Notes: generated by a model from the letters alone, not told the origin. A stretch of 64,000 nucleotides of DNA from JBBSHE01 sp038253325 (GCA_038253325.1 JBBSHE010000003.1:1-64000), one strand, 5' to 3'. Shown: positions 1 through 8,167, counted from the first letter of the stretch. Numbers and translations: made by a program.

Positions 1-137
1 CGCTCGCACTGACGAACAGAGGTGGCGCGACCACGGCGGAGCTGCTCGACCTGGCCCGCGAGATCGTGGCCGGCGTCCGCGACACCTTCGGCGTCACCTT
101 GGTCCCCGAACCTCGCCTGGTGGGTTGTGCGCTGTGA
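1..137 (+). CDS. murB: UDP-N-acetylmuramate dehydrogenase, C-terminal end (partial)
   Basis: Reading from base 3, the frame gives a 44-residue tail ending at TGA 135-137. It contains LTNRGGATTAELLDLAREI and then GVTLVPEPRLVG, which is the usual C-terminus of MurB, the FAD enzyme that reduces UDP-GlcNAc-enolpyruvate in peptidoglycan precursor synthesis in the cytosol. The start lies outside the window. The gene converges on the minus-strand adenosine deaminase gene. The assignment rests on motif recognition of the tail only. Confidence 0.85.
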   Translation, partial: LALTNRGGATTAELLDLAREIVAGVRDTFGVTLVPEPRLVGCAL

Positions 138-181
138 TCGGGCCGGTCGCTGGGCGGTCGCAGGGGTCGGCTGCTGGGCGC

Positions 182-243
182 GGTCACACCGGCCGGGCCG
201 CTGGGTGGTCACGCCGGCCGGGCCTGTTGGCCGATCACACCGG
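182..243. repeat. short GC-rich direct repeats between murB and add
   Basis: Two near-identical 18-mers beginning GGTCAC and ending CGGGCC lie at 182-199 and 207-224, differing by one base. A third partial copy starts near 233. I see no reading frame with coding character here. The repeats fill the space between the convergent murB and add genes and may only be slippage products. Confidence 0.55.
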
Positions 244-250
244 GTCTGAC

Positions 251-330
251 GGCACTTCACCCAGGTTGTCTGCACTTCACCCAGGCAATTACCTGGGTGA
301 AGTGCAGACTTCCCACGTTAACCTGGGAAA
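251..330. repeat. palindromic intergenic element, copy 1 (decayed left arm)
   Basis: The core at 269-308 is a 40-bp inverted repeat (TCTGCAC at one end, GTGCAGA at the other) centred on AATT with one mismatched pair. An outer right arm, CCACGTTAACCTGGGAAA, follows at 313-330. The same core and outer arm occur at 57235-57318, where both outer arms are intact. Here the left outer arm has been replaced by a partial copy of the inner arm (251-265). The element sits 22 bp past the add stop codon in a convergent gap, so it could work as a bidirectional terminator, but no T-tract follows. Confidence 0.8.
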
Positions 331-352
331 GCGGCGGCCGGTGGGCGGCGCT

Positions 353-1384
353 TCAGGTGTCGAGCCAGCTGGCGATGTCGGCGAGAAGTTCTGCCTTCGT
401 TCGGTCCGGCGCGGTCGAGCCGCGCACCGACATCCGGGCCAGCTCGGCGATCTCTGCGTCGACGAAGCCATGGATCTCCCTGGCCGCCTCGTACTGCACG
501 AGCAACCGCGACCCGAACAAGAGCGGGTCGTCGGCACCGAGAGCGACTCGGACCCCCGCGTCGAACAGTGCGCGCAGGGGTACGTCCGCGGCCGACGGGT
601 AGACGCCGAGACTGACGTTCGAGGCGGGACAGATCTCCAACGTGATGCCCGCCTCGGCCAGGTGCGCGACGAGCACCGGGTCCTCGGCCGACCGGATACC
701 GTGTCCAATCCGGTCCGCCGCCAGTGCGTCGACGCACGACCAGACGCTCGCGGGCCCTCTCAGCTCGCCGCCGTGGGGGTCGGACAGCAGGCCGGAGCGG
801 CGGGCTATCTCGAACGCCTTCGCGAACGACAACGCGTCACCCCGGCGTTCGTCGTTGGACAAGCCGAATCCGACGACACCACGGCCGCAGTACTGGACTG
901 CGAGCCTGGCGAGCGTCCGTGCGTCCAACGGGTGGCGGACCCGGTTGGCGGCAATGATGACCACCACATGGACGCCGGTCAGGTCGGTCGCCTCTCGAGC
1001 GGCATCCAGGACGAGTTCCGTGAACGCGGTGATCCCGCCGAACAACGCGGCGTACCCGCTCGGGTCCACCTGGATCTCGAGCCATCGTGAGCCCTCGATC
1101 GCCTCGTCCTCGGCGGCCTCGCGCAGCAAGCGGCGTACGTCGTCGGGGGTACGCAGCACCGAGCGAGCCGTGTCGTACAGCCGCTGGAACCGGAACCATC
1201 CACGTTCATCCGTCGCCGACAGCCGTGGTGGCCAGTCCTCCGTGAGGCCATCCGGCAGGGACATGCCGTGCAGATGGGCGAGGTCCACCAGGGTTGCGTG
1301 CCGCATCGACCCCGTGAAGTGGAGGTGCAGATGGGCCTTCGGCAGGGCTGCGAGATCCCGCTCGTCGGTCGGTGGCTCGCTCAA
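353..1384 (-). CDS. add: adenosine deaminase
   Basis: The 343-residue protein belongs to the adenosine/AMP deaminase amidohydrolase family and should deaminate adenosine (or a related 6-aminopurine) in purine salvage. The N-terminal HLHLH zinc motif is at residues 18-22, followed by FTGS. Further along come HGGE (the family's HAGE with the general-acid Glu), RIGHGI, and a GADDPLLF stretch that supplies the DDP metal and substrate site. Length is normal for the family. The start is a TTG (1384-1382) two bases downstream of the preceding aminotransferase stop, so the two genes are almost certainly co-transcribed. Substrate preference, adenosine versus modified purines, cannot be settled from sequence. 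Confidence 0.88.
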   Translation of the reverse strand: MSEPPTDERDLAALPKAHLHLHFTGSMRHATLVDLAHLHGMSLPDGLTEDWPPRLSATDERGWFRFQRLYDTARSVLRTPDDVRRLLREAAEDEAIEGSRWLEIQVDPSGYAALFGGITAFTELVLDAAREATDLTGVHVVVIIAANRVRHPLDARTLARLAVQYCGRGVVGFGLSNDERRGDALSFAKAFEIARRSGLLSDPHGGELRGPASVWSCVDALAADRIGHGIRSAEDPVLVAHLAEAGITLEICPASNVSLGVYPSAADVPLRALFDAGVRVALGADDPLLFGSRLLVQYEAAREIHGFVDAEIAELARMSVRGSTAPDRTKAELLADIASWLDT

Positions 1385-1386
1385 CG

Positions 1387-2595
1387 TCAGGCGAGCAGCT
1401 TCTGGATCCGGCCGATCCCCTCGGCGAGGTCGTCGTCGCTCAGCGCGTACGAGAAACGCAGATAACCCGGGGTGCCGAACGCCTCACCGGGGACCGCGGC
1501 AACCTCGACCTGGTCGAGGATGATCTCGGCGAGCTCCGCCGACGTCGAAGCGGTCCGTCCTCCGATCGTCCGGCCGAGCGCGCCCTTGACCGAGGGGTAC
1601 GCGTAGAACGCCCCGTCGGGCGTCGGACAGACGAAACCGCTTACGTCGTTGAGCATCGCGACGATCGTGCGGCGGCGCCGGTCGAACGCTGCCCGCATCT
1701 GCGCCACGGCGCTCAGGTCACCGGTCACCGCCTCGAGCGCGGCCCGCTGGGCGACGTTGGACACGTTCGACGTGAGATGGGACTGCAGGTTGGTGGCCGC
1801 CTGCACGACGTCGACGGGCCCGATCATCCAGCCCACCCTCCAACCGGTCATGGCGTACGACTTGGCGACGCCGTTCAGGACGACACAGGTGTCGGCCAGC
1901 TCGGGCGTCAGCACCGGTACCGACGAGAATTGGGCATCACCGTAGACGAGGTGTTCGTAGATCTCGTCGGTGACGACCCAGATCCCGTTCTCCAGGGCCC
2001 ACTGCCCGATGTCGGTCAGCTGCGCCGGCGGATACACAGCGCCCGTCGGGTTGCAAGGTGAGCAAACCAGCAGCACCTTTGTTCGGTCGGTACGAGCCGA
2101 CTCGAGCTGGTCGACGTGGACGAGGTAGTCCTGGGCCTCGTCCGCGACCACGTCGACGGGCACACCACCCGCCAGCCGGATCGCTTCCGGGTAGCTCGTC
2201 CAGTACGGCGTTGGCAGCAGCACCTCGTCGCCGGGGTCGAGCAAGGTGGCGAACGCCTCATAGACCGCGTGCTTGCCGCCGTTCGTCACCAGCACGTTGG
2301 CCGGGGTGACATCGAACCTGCTGTCCCGACGGGTCTTGTCCACGATCGCGAGTTTGAGCTCGGGCAGACCGCCGGCGGGGGTGTACTTGTGGTTTCGCGG
2401 GTCACGCGCTGCCGCGGCGGCCGCCTCGACGATCGGTCCGGGGGTCGCGAAGTCGGGCTCGCCCGCTCCGAACCCGATCACACTGTGACCGGCTGCCTTC
2501 AGTTCCTTGGCCTTGGCGTCGACGGCGAGGGTGGCAGACTCGGCGATGCCGCCGATCCGTGCGGAGATCCGGCTCGAGAGACGCTGCTTGGTCAT
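1387..2595 (-). CDS. aspC: pyridoxal-phosphate aspartate aminotransferase (class I/II)
   Basis: This 402-residue fold-type I aminotransferase has the SPCNPTG motif, the TDEIYEHLVY segment with the PLP-binding Asp and Tyr, and the Schiff-base lysine in NGVAKSYAMTGWRVG (Lys245). The family transfers the amino group of aspartate to 2-oxoglutarate. In actinobacteria a member of this group normally sits between murB and secE. The ATG at 2595 begins MTKQRLSSR; the open frame runs further upstream but with no family match. The gene is divergent from tRNA-Trp/secE and leads directly into add. Other prephenate or aromatic specificities are possible within the family. Confidence 0.9.
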   Translation of the reverse strand: MTKQRLSSRISARIGGIAESATLAVDAKAKELKAAGHSVIGFGAGEPDFATPGPIVEAAAAAARDPRNHKYTPAGGLPELKLAIVDKTRRDSRFDVTPANVLVTNGGKHAVYEAFATLLDPGDEVLLPTPYWTSYPEAIRLAGGVPVDVVADEAQDYLVHVDQLESARTDRTKVLLVCSPCNPTGAVYPPAQLTDIGQWALENGIWVVTDEIYEHLVYGDAQFSSVPVLTPELADTCVVLNGVAKSYAMTGWRVGWMIGPVDVVQAATNLQSHLTSNVSNVAQRAALEAVTGDLSAVAQMRAAFDRRRRTIVAMLNDVSGFVCPTPDGAFYAYPSVKGALGRTIGGRTASTSAELAEIILDQVEVAAVPGEAFGTPGYLRFSYALSDDDLAEGIGRIQKLLA

Positions 2596-2653
2596 GCGTA
2601 CATCGTCGCATCCGGGCCGATCAGCATGGCCGAGGCGGGCCCACTCACTCCGT

Positions 2654-2683
2654 TCGACGTGGACGTGGCTCAGCCCGTACACT
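2654..2683 (+). promoter_or_regulatory. possible promoter for tRNA-Trp/secE
   Basis: TCGACG at 2654-2659 and TACACT at 2678-2683 are separated by 18 bp, about 80 bp before the tRNA. The -10 fits the actinobacterial TANNNT pattern but the -35 is weak. The assignment is by position and hexamer match only. Confidence 0.3.
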
Positions 2684-2762
2684 CGTGTTCTTGGTGCCGT
2701 TGGCATCTTGGTTCAGGCTGCCCACGACCTGGTGGCCCGCGCCGGGATCCTCCGGTGACCGG

Positions 2763-2835
2763 AGGGCAGTGGCTCAACTGGCAGAGCATCGGTCTCCAAA
2801 ACCGAAGGTTGGGGGTTCGAGTCCCTCCTGCCCTG
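2763..2835 (+). tRNA. tRNA-Trp (CCA anticodon)
   Basis: A complete cloverleaf can be drawn. The acceptor stem pairs AGGGCAG (2763-2769) with CTGCCCT (2828-2834). The anticodon stem TCGGT/ACCGA encloses the loop CTCCAAA with anticodon CCA at 2796-2798, and the T-arm holds GGTTCGAGTCC. The 3' CCA is not encoded. Its position just upstream of secE-nusG matches the usual actinobacterial arrangement. Confidence 0.95.
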
Positions 2836-2872
2836 CGAACACCAACCCGAACCTACGACCGGAGAGAGCAAC

Positions 2873-3112
2873 GTGAGCAGCGAGACGCGATCTGCGAGCA
2901 GTTCGTCGAGCCGGGGTACGCAAGGCGGCCGCACCGGCCCCGGTCTGTTCTTCCGGCAGGTCGTGGCTGAGCTCCGCAAGGTCATCTACCCAACCCAGCA
3001 GCAGCTCGTCACCTACTTCAGCGTCGTCCTGGTGTTCGTCCTGGTGATGATCGCCTTGGTCTCGGTGATGGACTACGGGTTCAACAAGGCCATGTTCCAG
3101 ATCTTCGGCTGA
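2873..3112 (+). CDS. secE: preprotein translocase subunit SecE
   Basis: This 79-residue single-span membrane protein is the small essential subunit that clamps SecY in the SecYEG channel. A Ser-rich N-terminus is followed by the conserved amphipathic segment FFRQVVAELRKVIYPTQQQL and one hydrophobic helix (about residues 46-68). The start is a GTG with GGAGAGAG upstream. The gene lies 37 bp after tRNA-Trp and 31 bp before nusG and is probably co-transcribed with both. Length is normal for actinobacterial SecE. Confidence 0.95.
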   Translation: MSSETRSASSSSSRGTQGGRTGPGLFFRQVVAELRKVIYPTQQQLVTYFSVVLVFVLVMIALVSVMDYGFNKAMFQIFG

Positions 3113-3143
3113 CCGGCCGAAGACATGAAGTGAGTGAAGCAAA

Positions 3144-4355
3144 GTGACCGAGTCATCTGTGTTCGACTCCGGCGACGGTGCCGCAGACATTCCTGCCGGC
3201 GTTGAACCGGTCGGCGAATCCATCCGAGCACCGACGGCGGGCGACGCCATCCGTGAGCTCAGCCCGGAAGACGCAGTCGAGTCGGCCGCCGCAGTCGAGC
3301 CCGAAGATGGGTCCGACGAGAACGAGCACCCGGGCGAGGCCGATCCGGTGGCACCCGAAGCCGGGGCGATGGGGATCGTCGAAGATGGTGGGCCTGGGGA
3401 GGCTGCCGATGAGGATCTGCCGTCGCCCCTGAGCACGCCCGACGGTGACGCCGAGCTGAGCGATGCCGACCCGTCGGGCGCCGAGTTGGACGAGGCGGCC
3501 GAGATCGAGCCGACCGAAGCCGAGTTGGACGAGGCGGCCGAGATCGAGCCGACCGAAGCCGAACTGGACGAGGTGGTCTCGATCGAGCCCGCCGGTGCCG
3601 ACCCGGCCGATGCCGCGGTCGCCGACGCGGCCACCGTTCCCGAGACCGAGGAGACCGACCGGGTCGTCGAGCCGGCCGGTGCCGATCCGGCCGATGCCGC
3701 GGTCGCCGACGCGGCCACCGTTCCCGAGACCGAGGAGACCGACCTGGTCGTCGAGCCTGCGCCCGATCCCCTCGAGGAGTTCCGCGCAACGCTCTGGTCG
3801 AAACCGGGTGACTGGTACGTCATCCACACGTACTCCGGAATGGAGAACCGGGTCAAGACCAACCTCGAGAACCGGATCCAGTCGCTGAACATGGAGGACT
3901 TCATCTACGAGGTCCACGTGCCCCAGGAGGACGTCGCGGAGATCAAGAACGGTCAGCGCCGGATGGTCCGCCGGACGGTGCTCCCCGGCTACGTCCTGGT
4001 CCGGATGGATCTCACCGACGAGTCATGGGCGGCGGTGCGCCACACCCCGTCGGTGACCGGCTTCGTCGGACACAGCCACCAGCCCGTACCGCTGAGCACC
4101 GCCGAGGTCGAGTCGATGCTGGCTCCACAGGTCATCGCGGAGGTCGCCTCTCCCCAGCGCCAGAAGCAGAAGAAGGTCGAGGTCTCCGACTTCTCCGCCG
4201 GTGACTCCGTCATGGTCGTCGACGGCCCCTTCGCGACCTTGCATGCCACCATCACCGAGACCAACGCCGACGCCCAACGAGTCAAGGCACTCGTCGAGAT
4301 CTTCGGCCGAGAGACCCCCGTCGAGCTCAGCTTCAGCCAGATCCAGAAGGTCTGA
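3144..4355 (+). CDS. nusG: transcription termination/antitermination protein NusG with long acidic repeat-bearing N-terminus
   Basis: NusG binds RNA polymerase and couples it to Rho or the ribosome. The NGN domain starts near residue 222 (GDWYVIHTYSGMENRVK) and the KOW domain fills the C-terminus (VMVVDGPFATLHATI). The first 210 or so residues are acidic and low complexity. They hold a 13-residue unit (AELDEAAEIEPTE) repeated from base 3480 with a 39-bp period, and a 28-residue unit duplicated almost exactly at 3585-3668 and 3669-3752. At 403 residues it is about 120 residues longer than most actinobacterial NusG proteins, which often carry shorter acidic extensions. The start is a GTG with only a weak ribosome-binding site. 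Confidence 0.95.
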   Translation: MTESSVFDSGDGAADIPAGVEPVGESIRAPTAGDAIRELSPEDAVESAAAVEPEDGSDENEHPGEADPVAPEAGAMGIVEDGGPGEAADEDLPSPLSTPDGDAELSDADPSGAELDEAAEIEPTEAELDEAAEIEPTEAELDEVVSIEPAGADPADAAVADAATVPETEETDRVVEPAGADPADAAVADAATVPETEETDLVVEPAPDPLEEFRATLWSKPGDWYVIHTYSGMENRVKTNLENRIQSLNMEDFIYEVHVPQEDVAEIKNGQRRMVRRTVLPGYVLVRMDLTDESWAAVRHTPSVTGFVGHSHQPVPLSTAEVESMLAPQVIAEVASPQRQKQKKVEVSDFSAGDSVMVVDGPFATLHATITETNADAQRVKALVEIFGRETPVELSFSQIQKV

Positions 4356-4411
4356 GGCGCCGTTCGCACGGCATGTCGACAGCACAACAACACCGACATA
4401 TAGGAACGACC

Positions 4412-4843
4412 ATGGCTACACGGAAGAAGATCGCTGCCCTCGTCAAGGTGCAGCTCCAGGCCGGCTCAGCCACGCCTGCTCCACCGGTCGGCACGGCCCT
4501 CGGCCCCCACGGCGTCAACATCATGGACTTCTGCAAGGCGTACAACGCCGAGACGGAGCCGATGCGCGGCAACGTCATTCCCGTCGAGATCACGATCTAC
4601 GAGGACCGCTCGTTTACGTTCATCACGAAGACTCCCCCGGCAGCCGAGCTGATCAAGAAGGCAGCCGGTGTCGCGAAGGGCTCGGCCGTACCCCACAAGG
4701 AAAAGGTCGGAAGCATCACCCGTGACCAGGTGCGTGAGATCGCGACGACGAAACAGCCGGATCTCAACGCCAACGACATCGACGCGGCCATGAAGATCGT
4801 CGAAGGCACCGCGCGGTCGATGGGGGTCACGGTCGACGGCTGA
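4412..4843 (+). CDS. rplK: 50S ribosomal protein L11
   Basis: The 143-residue protein carries the L11 signatures: the N-terminal VKVQLQAGSATPAPPVG proline-rich stretch that contacts L10/L12 and factors, and the C-terminal rRNA-binding domain ending in MKIVEGTARSMGV. L11 forms the GTPase-associated centre on 23S rRNA. The ATG at 4412 follows AGGAACG; an upstream in-frame ATG at 4373 gives no family homology. The gene follows nusG by 56 bp and precedes rplA. Confidence 0.97.
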   Translation: MATRKKIAALVKVQLQAGSATPAPPVGTALGPHGVNIMDFCKAYNAETEPMRGNVIPVEITIYEDRSFTFITKTPPAAELIKKAAGVAKGSAVPHKEKVGSITRDQVREIATTKQPDLNANDIDAAMKIVEGTARSMGVTVDG

Positions 4844-4926
4844 GCGTCCATTTGACAACCCGATCCGTGGTAGGGCCGCGCTGGCCCGCTCGACCACACC
4901 TGGTCACGTACGAAAGGAACCAGAAC

Positions 4927-5646
4927 ATGCAGCGCAGCAAGAAGTACAGGCAGGCCGCCGACCTGGTCGACGCGGACAAGCTCTACAGCCCGATGACCGC
5001 GGTGAAGCTCGCCAAACAGACATCGACCACGAAGTTCGACGGAACGGTCGACGTGGCAATGCGGCTCGGTGTTGATCCCCGCAAGGCCGATCAGATGGTA
5101 CGCGGCACCGTGAACCTCCCGCACGGCACGGGAAAGACGGCCCGGGTCCTCGTTTTCGCCTCTGGCGACAAGGCCGAGGAGGCCCGCGCGGCCGGTGCCG
5201 ACGAGGTCGGAGCCGACGAGATCGTCGACCGGGTCAATGGTGGCTGGCTCGACTTCGACGCCGTGGTGGCGACACCGGACATGATGGGCAAGGTCGGCCG
5301 GCTGGGCCGTGTGCTCGGTCCGCGGGGGTTGATGCCGAACCCAAAGACCGGGACGGTGACCACGGACGTCGCAAAGGCCGTGTCGGACATCAAGGGCGGG
5401 AGGATCGAGTTCCGGGTGGACCGGCAGTCGAACCTCCACTTCTTGATCGGCAAGACGTCGTTCAGTGACCAGCAGCTGGTTGAGAACTACGCGGCAGCCC
5501 TCGATGAGGTGCTTCGCCTGAAGCCACCGAGCTCGAAGGGGCGTTACCTGAAGAAGGTGACCGTCTCCTCGACGATGGGGCCGGGCGTCGGGGTGGACCC
5601 GAACCGGACACGTAGAGTTGTCGAGGACGACAACGCCGGAGACTGA
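4927..5646 (+). CDS. rplA: 50S ribosomal protein L1
   Basis: This 239-residue L1 forms the stalk that handles deacylated tRNA at the E site. It has the typical MQRSKKYRQAADLVD opening and the conserved GRLGRVLGPRGLMPNPK segment, and ends KKVTVSSTMGPGVGVDP. The start ATG at 4927 follows AAAGGA; an in-frame upstream extension is not conserved. L1 proteins often repress their own operon, but I see no obvious target here. An 11-bp hairpin follows 8 bp after the stop, suggesting that the rplKA transcript ends there instead of continuing to rplJL. Confidence 0.97.
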   Translation: MQRSKKYRQAADLVDADKLYSPMTAVKLAKQTSTTKFDGTVDVAMRLGVDPRKADQMVRGTVNLPHGTGKTARVLVFASGDKAEEARAAGADEVGADEIVDRVNGGWLDFDAVVATPDMMGKVGRLGRVLGPRGLMPNPKTGTVTTDVAKAVSDIKGGRIEFRVDRQSNLHFLIGKTSFSDQQLVENYAAALDEVLRLKPPSSKGRYLKKVTVSSTMGPGVGVDPNRTRRVVEDDNAGD

Positions 5647-5654
5647 CCGCAAGG

Positions 5655-5685
5655 GGACGCAACCGACCTGACGCCGGTTGCGTCC
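5655..5685 (+). terminator. hairpin terminator after rplA
   Basis: GGACGCAACCG (5655-5665) pairs perfectly with CGGTTGCGTCC (5675-5685) across a 9-nt loop. No T-tract follows, as is common for terminators in high-GC actinobacteria. It starts 8 bp after the rplA stop. Confidence 0.7.
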
Positions 5686-5708
5686 GAGGCTTAGCCATAC
5701 TGTCGAGA

Positions 5709-6518
5709 ATGAGGGGTCAACCCATGAGGATGCGCCGATTGGCAGCCGTCTGCGGCGTCACGGTCCTTGCTGTAGCGCTCACGGCCTGCGGTAGCAAGTC
5801 CACCGACACGACCAAGAACGCCGGTCACGAAAACGCCAATGCGACGCTCACCAAGGCGAACTTCGCGTCCACGCTCACCAAGGCGATGAGCACCGAGAAG
5901 AGCGTCCACCTCAGCGGGACCATCACCGCAGCGGGTGCCACCTTCACGATCAATGCCGACACCCGGCTGAACGGCGGGTCGCCGTCGATGAAGATGGAGA
6001 TGGGTGCCGGCCAGCAGGGCACGATGCAGATGATCTTGGTCGGCAAGGCGATCTACATCAAGGCGCCGCAGCTGTCGCAGCTGTCGAAGGACTCCTCCAA
6101 GCCGTGGATGAAGATCGATCTCTCCAACACGAGCAGCCCACTCGGCAAGTCGTTCAGCCAGCTCCTCGACCAGGCCGACCCCAGCAAGATGACCCAGGCG
6201 TTCAAGGCCTTGGACAACGTCAAGTTGGTCGGATCGGAGACCGTCAACGGTGTCGCGACGACGCACTACCGGGCGACAGTCAACCTCGCCCGGGCGTTGA
6301 GAGCCCAGGGGGTCGATCCTTCCAGCCTTTCCGGTGTGAACATGCCTTCGACGAGCATCATCGACGTCTGGTTGGACTCGCAGCAGCGGCCGGCGAAGGT
6401 GTCGATGAACATGGGCGATCTGGCGAAGGTCGACATGTCGTTCTCCAAATGGGGACAGCCGGTCGTGATTTCGGCGCCCGCAGCGTCCCAGGTCACGGCG
6501 CTCAACCTCGGGCACTAA
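5709..6518 (+). CDS. lipoprotein of the LppX/LprAFG type
   Basis: The 269-residue protein opens with Met-Arg-rich residues, a hydrophobic segment and the lipobox LTAC, so the mature lipoprotein should be anchored to the outer face of the membrane through the Cys of LTACGSK. The rest is a Ser/Thr-rich beta-type domain (VHLSGTITAAGATFTINAD, then GKAIYIKAP and VNGVATTHYRATVNL) like the actinobacterial LppX/LprG fold that binds lipids. A lipoprotein at this position between rplA and rplJ recurs in several actinobacteria. The start is either ATG 5709 or ATG 5724. The specific ligand is unknown. Confidence 0.75.
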   Translation: MRGQPMRMRRLAAVCGVTVLAVALTACGSKSTDTTKNAGHENANATLTKANFASTLTKAMSTEKSVHLSGTITAAGATFTINADTRLNGGSPSMKMEMGAGQQGTMQMILVGKAIYIKAPQLSQLSKDSSKPWMKIDLSNTSSPLGKSFSQLLDQADPSKMTQAFKALDNVKLVGSETVNGVATTHYRATVNLARALRAQGVDPSSLSGVNMPSTSIIDVWLDSQQRPAKVSMNMGDLAKVDMSFSKWGQPVVISAPAASQVTALNLGH

Positions 6519-6621
6519 CCGAGTCCCGTCCGGCGCTGACCGAATCCCCGGCCGCCACGGCCTCGTCGAGCAGGAACGGCCGGTCGCGAAGAGCCAGCGG
6601 GACAGCGGCAGGTCCACGCAT
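6502..6621 (-). pseudogene. 5' fragment of a DUF559-type nuclease gene
   Basis: From ATG 6621 the frame reads MRGPAAVPLALRDRPFLL and onward through 25 codons that match the start of the intact gene at 28393 almost residue for residue. It then departs into unrelated sequence and stops after 39 codons at 6502, overlapping the 3' end of the lipoprotein gene. The rest of the gene, including the nuclease domain, is absent. It is best read as a remnant or partial duplicate of the gene at 27461-28393. Confidence 0.8.
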
Positions 6622-6784
6622 CGCAACAGAGTGGCCCGAATCACACCTGTGCCGCTGGCGTCGTCCACAGGATCCCGCCCCGCACCCGCCGCCGAGGTAC
6701 GTGATGCGTACCTGAAATCGACGAATTTGGGTTGCGAACCCGTACCTCGGCAGAAGGGGGGACTGATGGGACCGACGGGGAATT
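6549..6784. repeat. 236-bp duplicated segment, copy A
   Basis: This stretch aligns without gaps to 28321-28556 (constant offset 21772), with about 7 mismatches by eye, roughly 97% identity. It includes the first 24 codons of a DUF559-type gene, its upstream region and a 61-bp palindromic element. The similarity ends two bases before the left terminus of the insertion sequence. Both copies therefore sit just upstream of a ribosomal-protein promoter (rplJ here, rpsJ for copy B). Confidence 0.92.
6691..6751. repeat. 61-bp palindromic element, copy 1
   Basis: It begins GCCGAGGTACG and ends CCCGTACCTCGGC, so the ends are inverted repeats around a more variable AT-richer centre (GAAATCGACGAATTTGGG). 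Homologous elements of exactly the same length lie at 27262-27322 and 28463-28523. It resembles REP/BIME-type intergenic palindromes in organisation. The family itself is not one I recognise by name. Confidence 0.75.
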
Positions 6785-6786
6785 CC

Positions 6787-8160
6787 TGTTGACTCACGTC
6801 AAGATGCCCGGGAGGGATGGGTCGTTGATTCATCCGAAGATGCCCGCCGGGTGGGGGCCGGTTTTCGGTCGAGTTTGGTCCGGGAGAGGTAGGCGGTGTT
6901 CTGCTTGTTCCGGCGGGTGATGTTCTTGTGTTTGACCTTGTTCAGCAGGTCGCTTTGGAGGTCGCCGACCTCGCGGCGCAGGGCGGCGGGGTTGGTGGTG
7001 TCGAGGCGCTTGGCAAGCATCTTCGCGTCGATGTTGTCGAGCGCTTCGGGGTGACCGAGCAGCCGTTGGTAGGGCGTCTGGGCGGTGTCGTAGGTCTTGG
7101 TCACCTTCGCGCCGATCCGGGTCTTGGTGAGCATCTTCTGCTGTGGGGTGAACAGGTTCGTCAAGGGTGACAGTGCGGTCCAGATCTGGTTCAGCACCGC
7201 CATCTCGCCGGCGGTCTCATAGCGCCGGTAGCCGACGGTGCGGCGTACCACGGTCCAGTTCTTCTGCTCCACGTGACAGCCGTCGTTGCTGTTGTTGGGC
7301 CGGGACCGAGTGAAGGTGATCTGGTTGTCCAGGCACCAGGCCATCAGGTGGTGGTTGATGAACTCGCTGCCGTTGTCTGAGTCGATGCCCAGGATCGGAA
7401 ACGGGAACTGGGCTTGGAGTTCGACCAGGGCGGCGAAGACCCACTTGGCGGCCTTGTTCTGCACGGTGCGGTTCTCGGTCCACCCGGTGGCGATGTCGGT
7501 GCAGGTCAGGGTGGAACAGAACTGGCCGTTGAGGTCGCCGCCGTCGTGCCCGACCAGGTCGATCTCGAGGAGGCCCGGGACGGCGTTGTCCCACTCAGCC
7601 CAGGTCCGCATCGGGATCTGCGACTTCAGCAGCGAGCCTGGTTTGGTCAGCGACCTGCCGCGCCGGGTGCTCAGCTCGGCCCGGTCTGCAGCGAGCCGCC
7701 GGTCGATCGTGGCCGCCGACATCGCCACCAGCTGCGTGGCGGTCGCCTCGGTGATGTCGAGCTCGCCGTGGGCGCGCAGCGAGGCGACCAGCGATGGCAT
7801 CGCGGGCGCCATCCGCTTCCCGGTCGGCCCGTCGAGCACCGCCCAGGCGAACCTGAGCGCCTCGATCACCTCCGCGCCGTAGACGCACACCGGCTCCCGT
7901 GGCCGGCGCGCGCCGGCGGCCCGGCCGCGGCCACCCGCAGCGCCTTGCGGGCATGATCACGATGCCAGCCGTTGACCTCGCACAGGTCGTCGAGAATCGC
8001 CGACTTCTCAGACCTGGTCGCCTTCGCGTACCGCTTGACCAGCCGGTCGATGACCTGCCGCCGTACCGCCAACGTGAGCTCCATCCTCGATGATGATCCC
8101 CGCGGGCATCTTGAGATGAGTCAACGAATCCCGCCACGCGGGCATCCGAGGTGAGTCAAC
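6787..8160 (-). mobile_element. insertion sequence with doubled terminal iterons
   Basis: The left end reads TGTTGACTCACGTCAAGATG and, about 36 bp inside, a second similar unit GTTGATTCATCCGAAGATGCC (shown to 20 bases: GTTGATTCATCCGAAGATGC). The right end, read inward on the minus strand, has the same pair: GTTGACTCACCTCGGATGCC at 8160 and GTTGACTCATCTCAAGATGC further in. The element is about 1.37 kb and holds one transposase gene. I could not find an obvious target-site duplication. It lies between the lipoprotein and rplJ and ends about 8 bp from the rplJ -35 hexamer. Confidence 0.85.
6799..8084 (-). CDS. DDE transposase, split by a -1 frame change
   Basis: The N-terminal part (8084-7866) begins MELTLAVRRQVIDRLVKRY and contains the helix-turn-helix-like NGWHRDHARKAL. 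The remainder (from about 7920 to 6799) is in the -1 frame and holds the integrase-type catalytic core. Counting from the 7890 GTG, the core residues are Asp111 in EIDLVGHDGG, Asp172 in GIDSDNGSEF and Glu208 in CHVEQKN, with 35 residues between the last two (DD35E). Related actinobacterial transposases are usually a single frame. The break in the GC-rich 7890-7930 stretch is therefore probably an indel, or a sequencing error, not programmed frameshifting; I see no slippery heptamer. If so the copy is inactive. Confidence 0.8.
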
Positions 8161-8167
8161 GCGCGAT

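Noticed and set aside
125..1090. 321-residue plus-strand frame opposite add
   Set aside because: It spans the intergenic palindrome and mirrors adenosine deaminase; no family features or ribosome-binding site.
7890..7930. Programmed -1 frameshifting of the transposase
   Set aside because: The frame relation is -1, but there is no X-XXY-YYZ slippery site and relatives are single-frame; an indel is the simpler reading.
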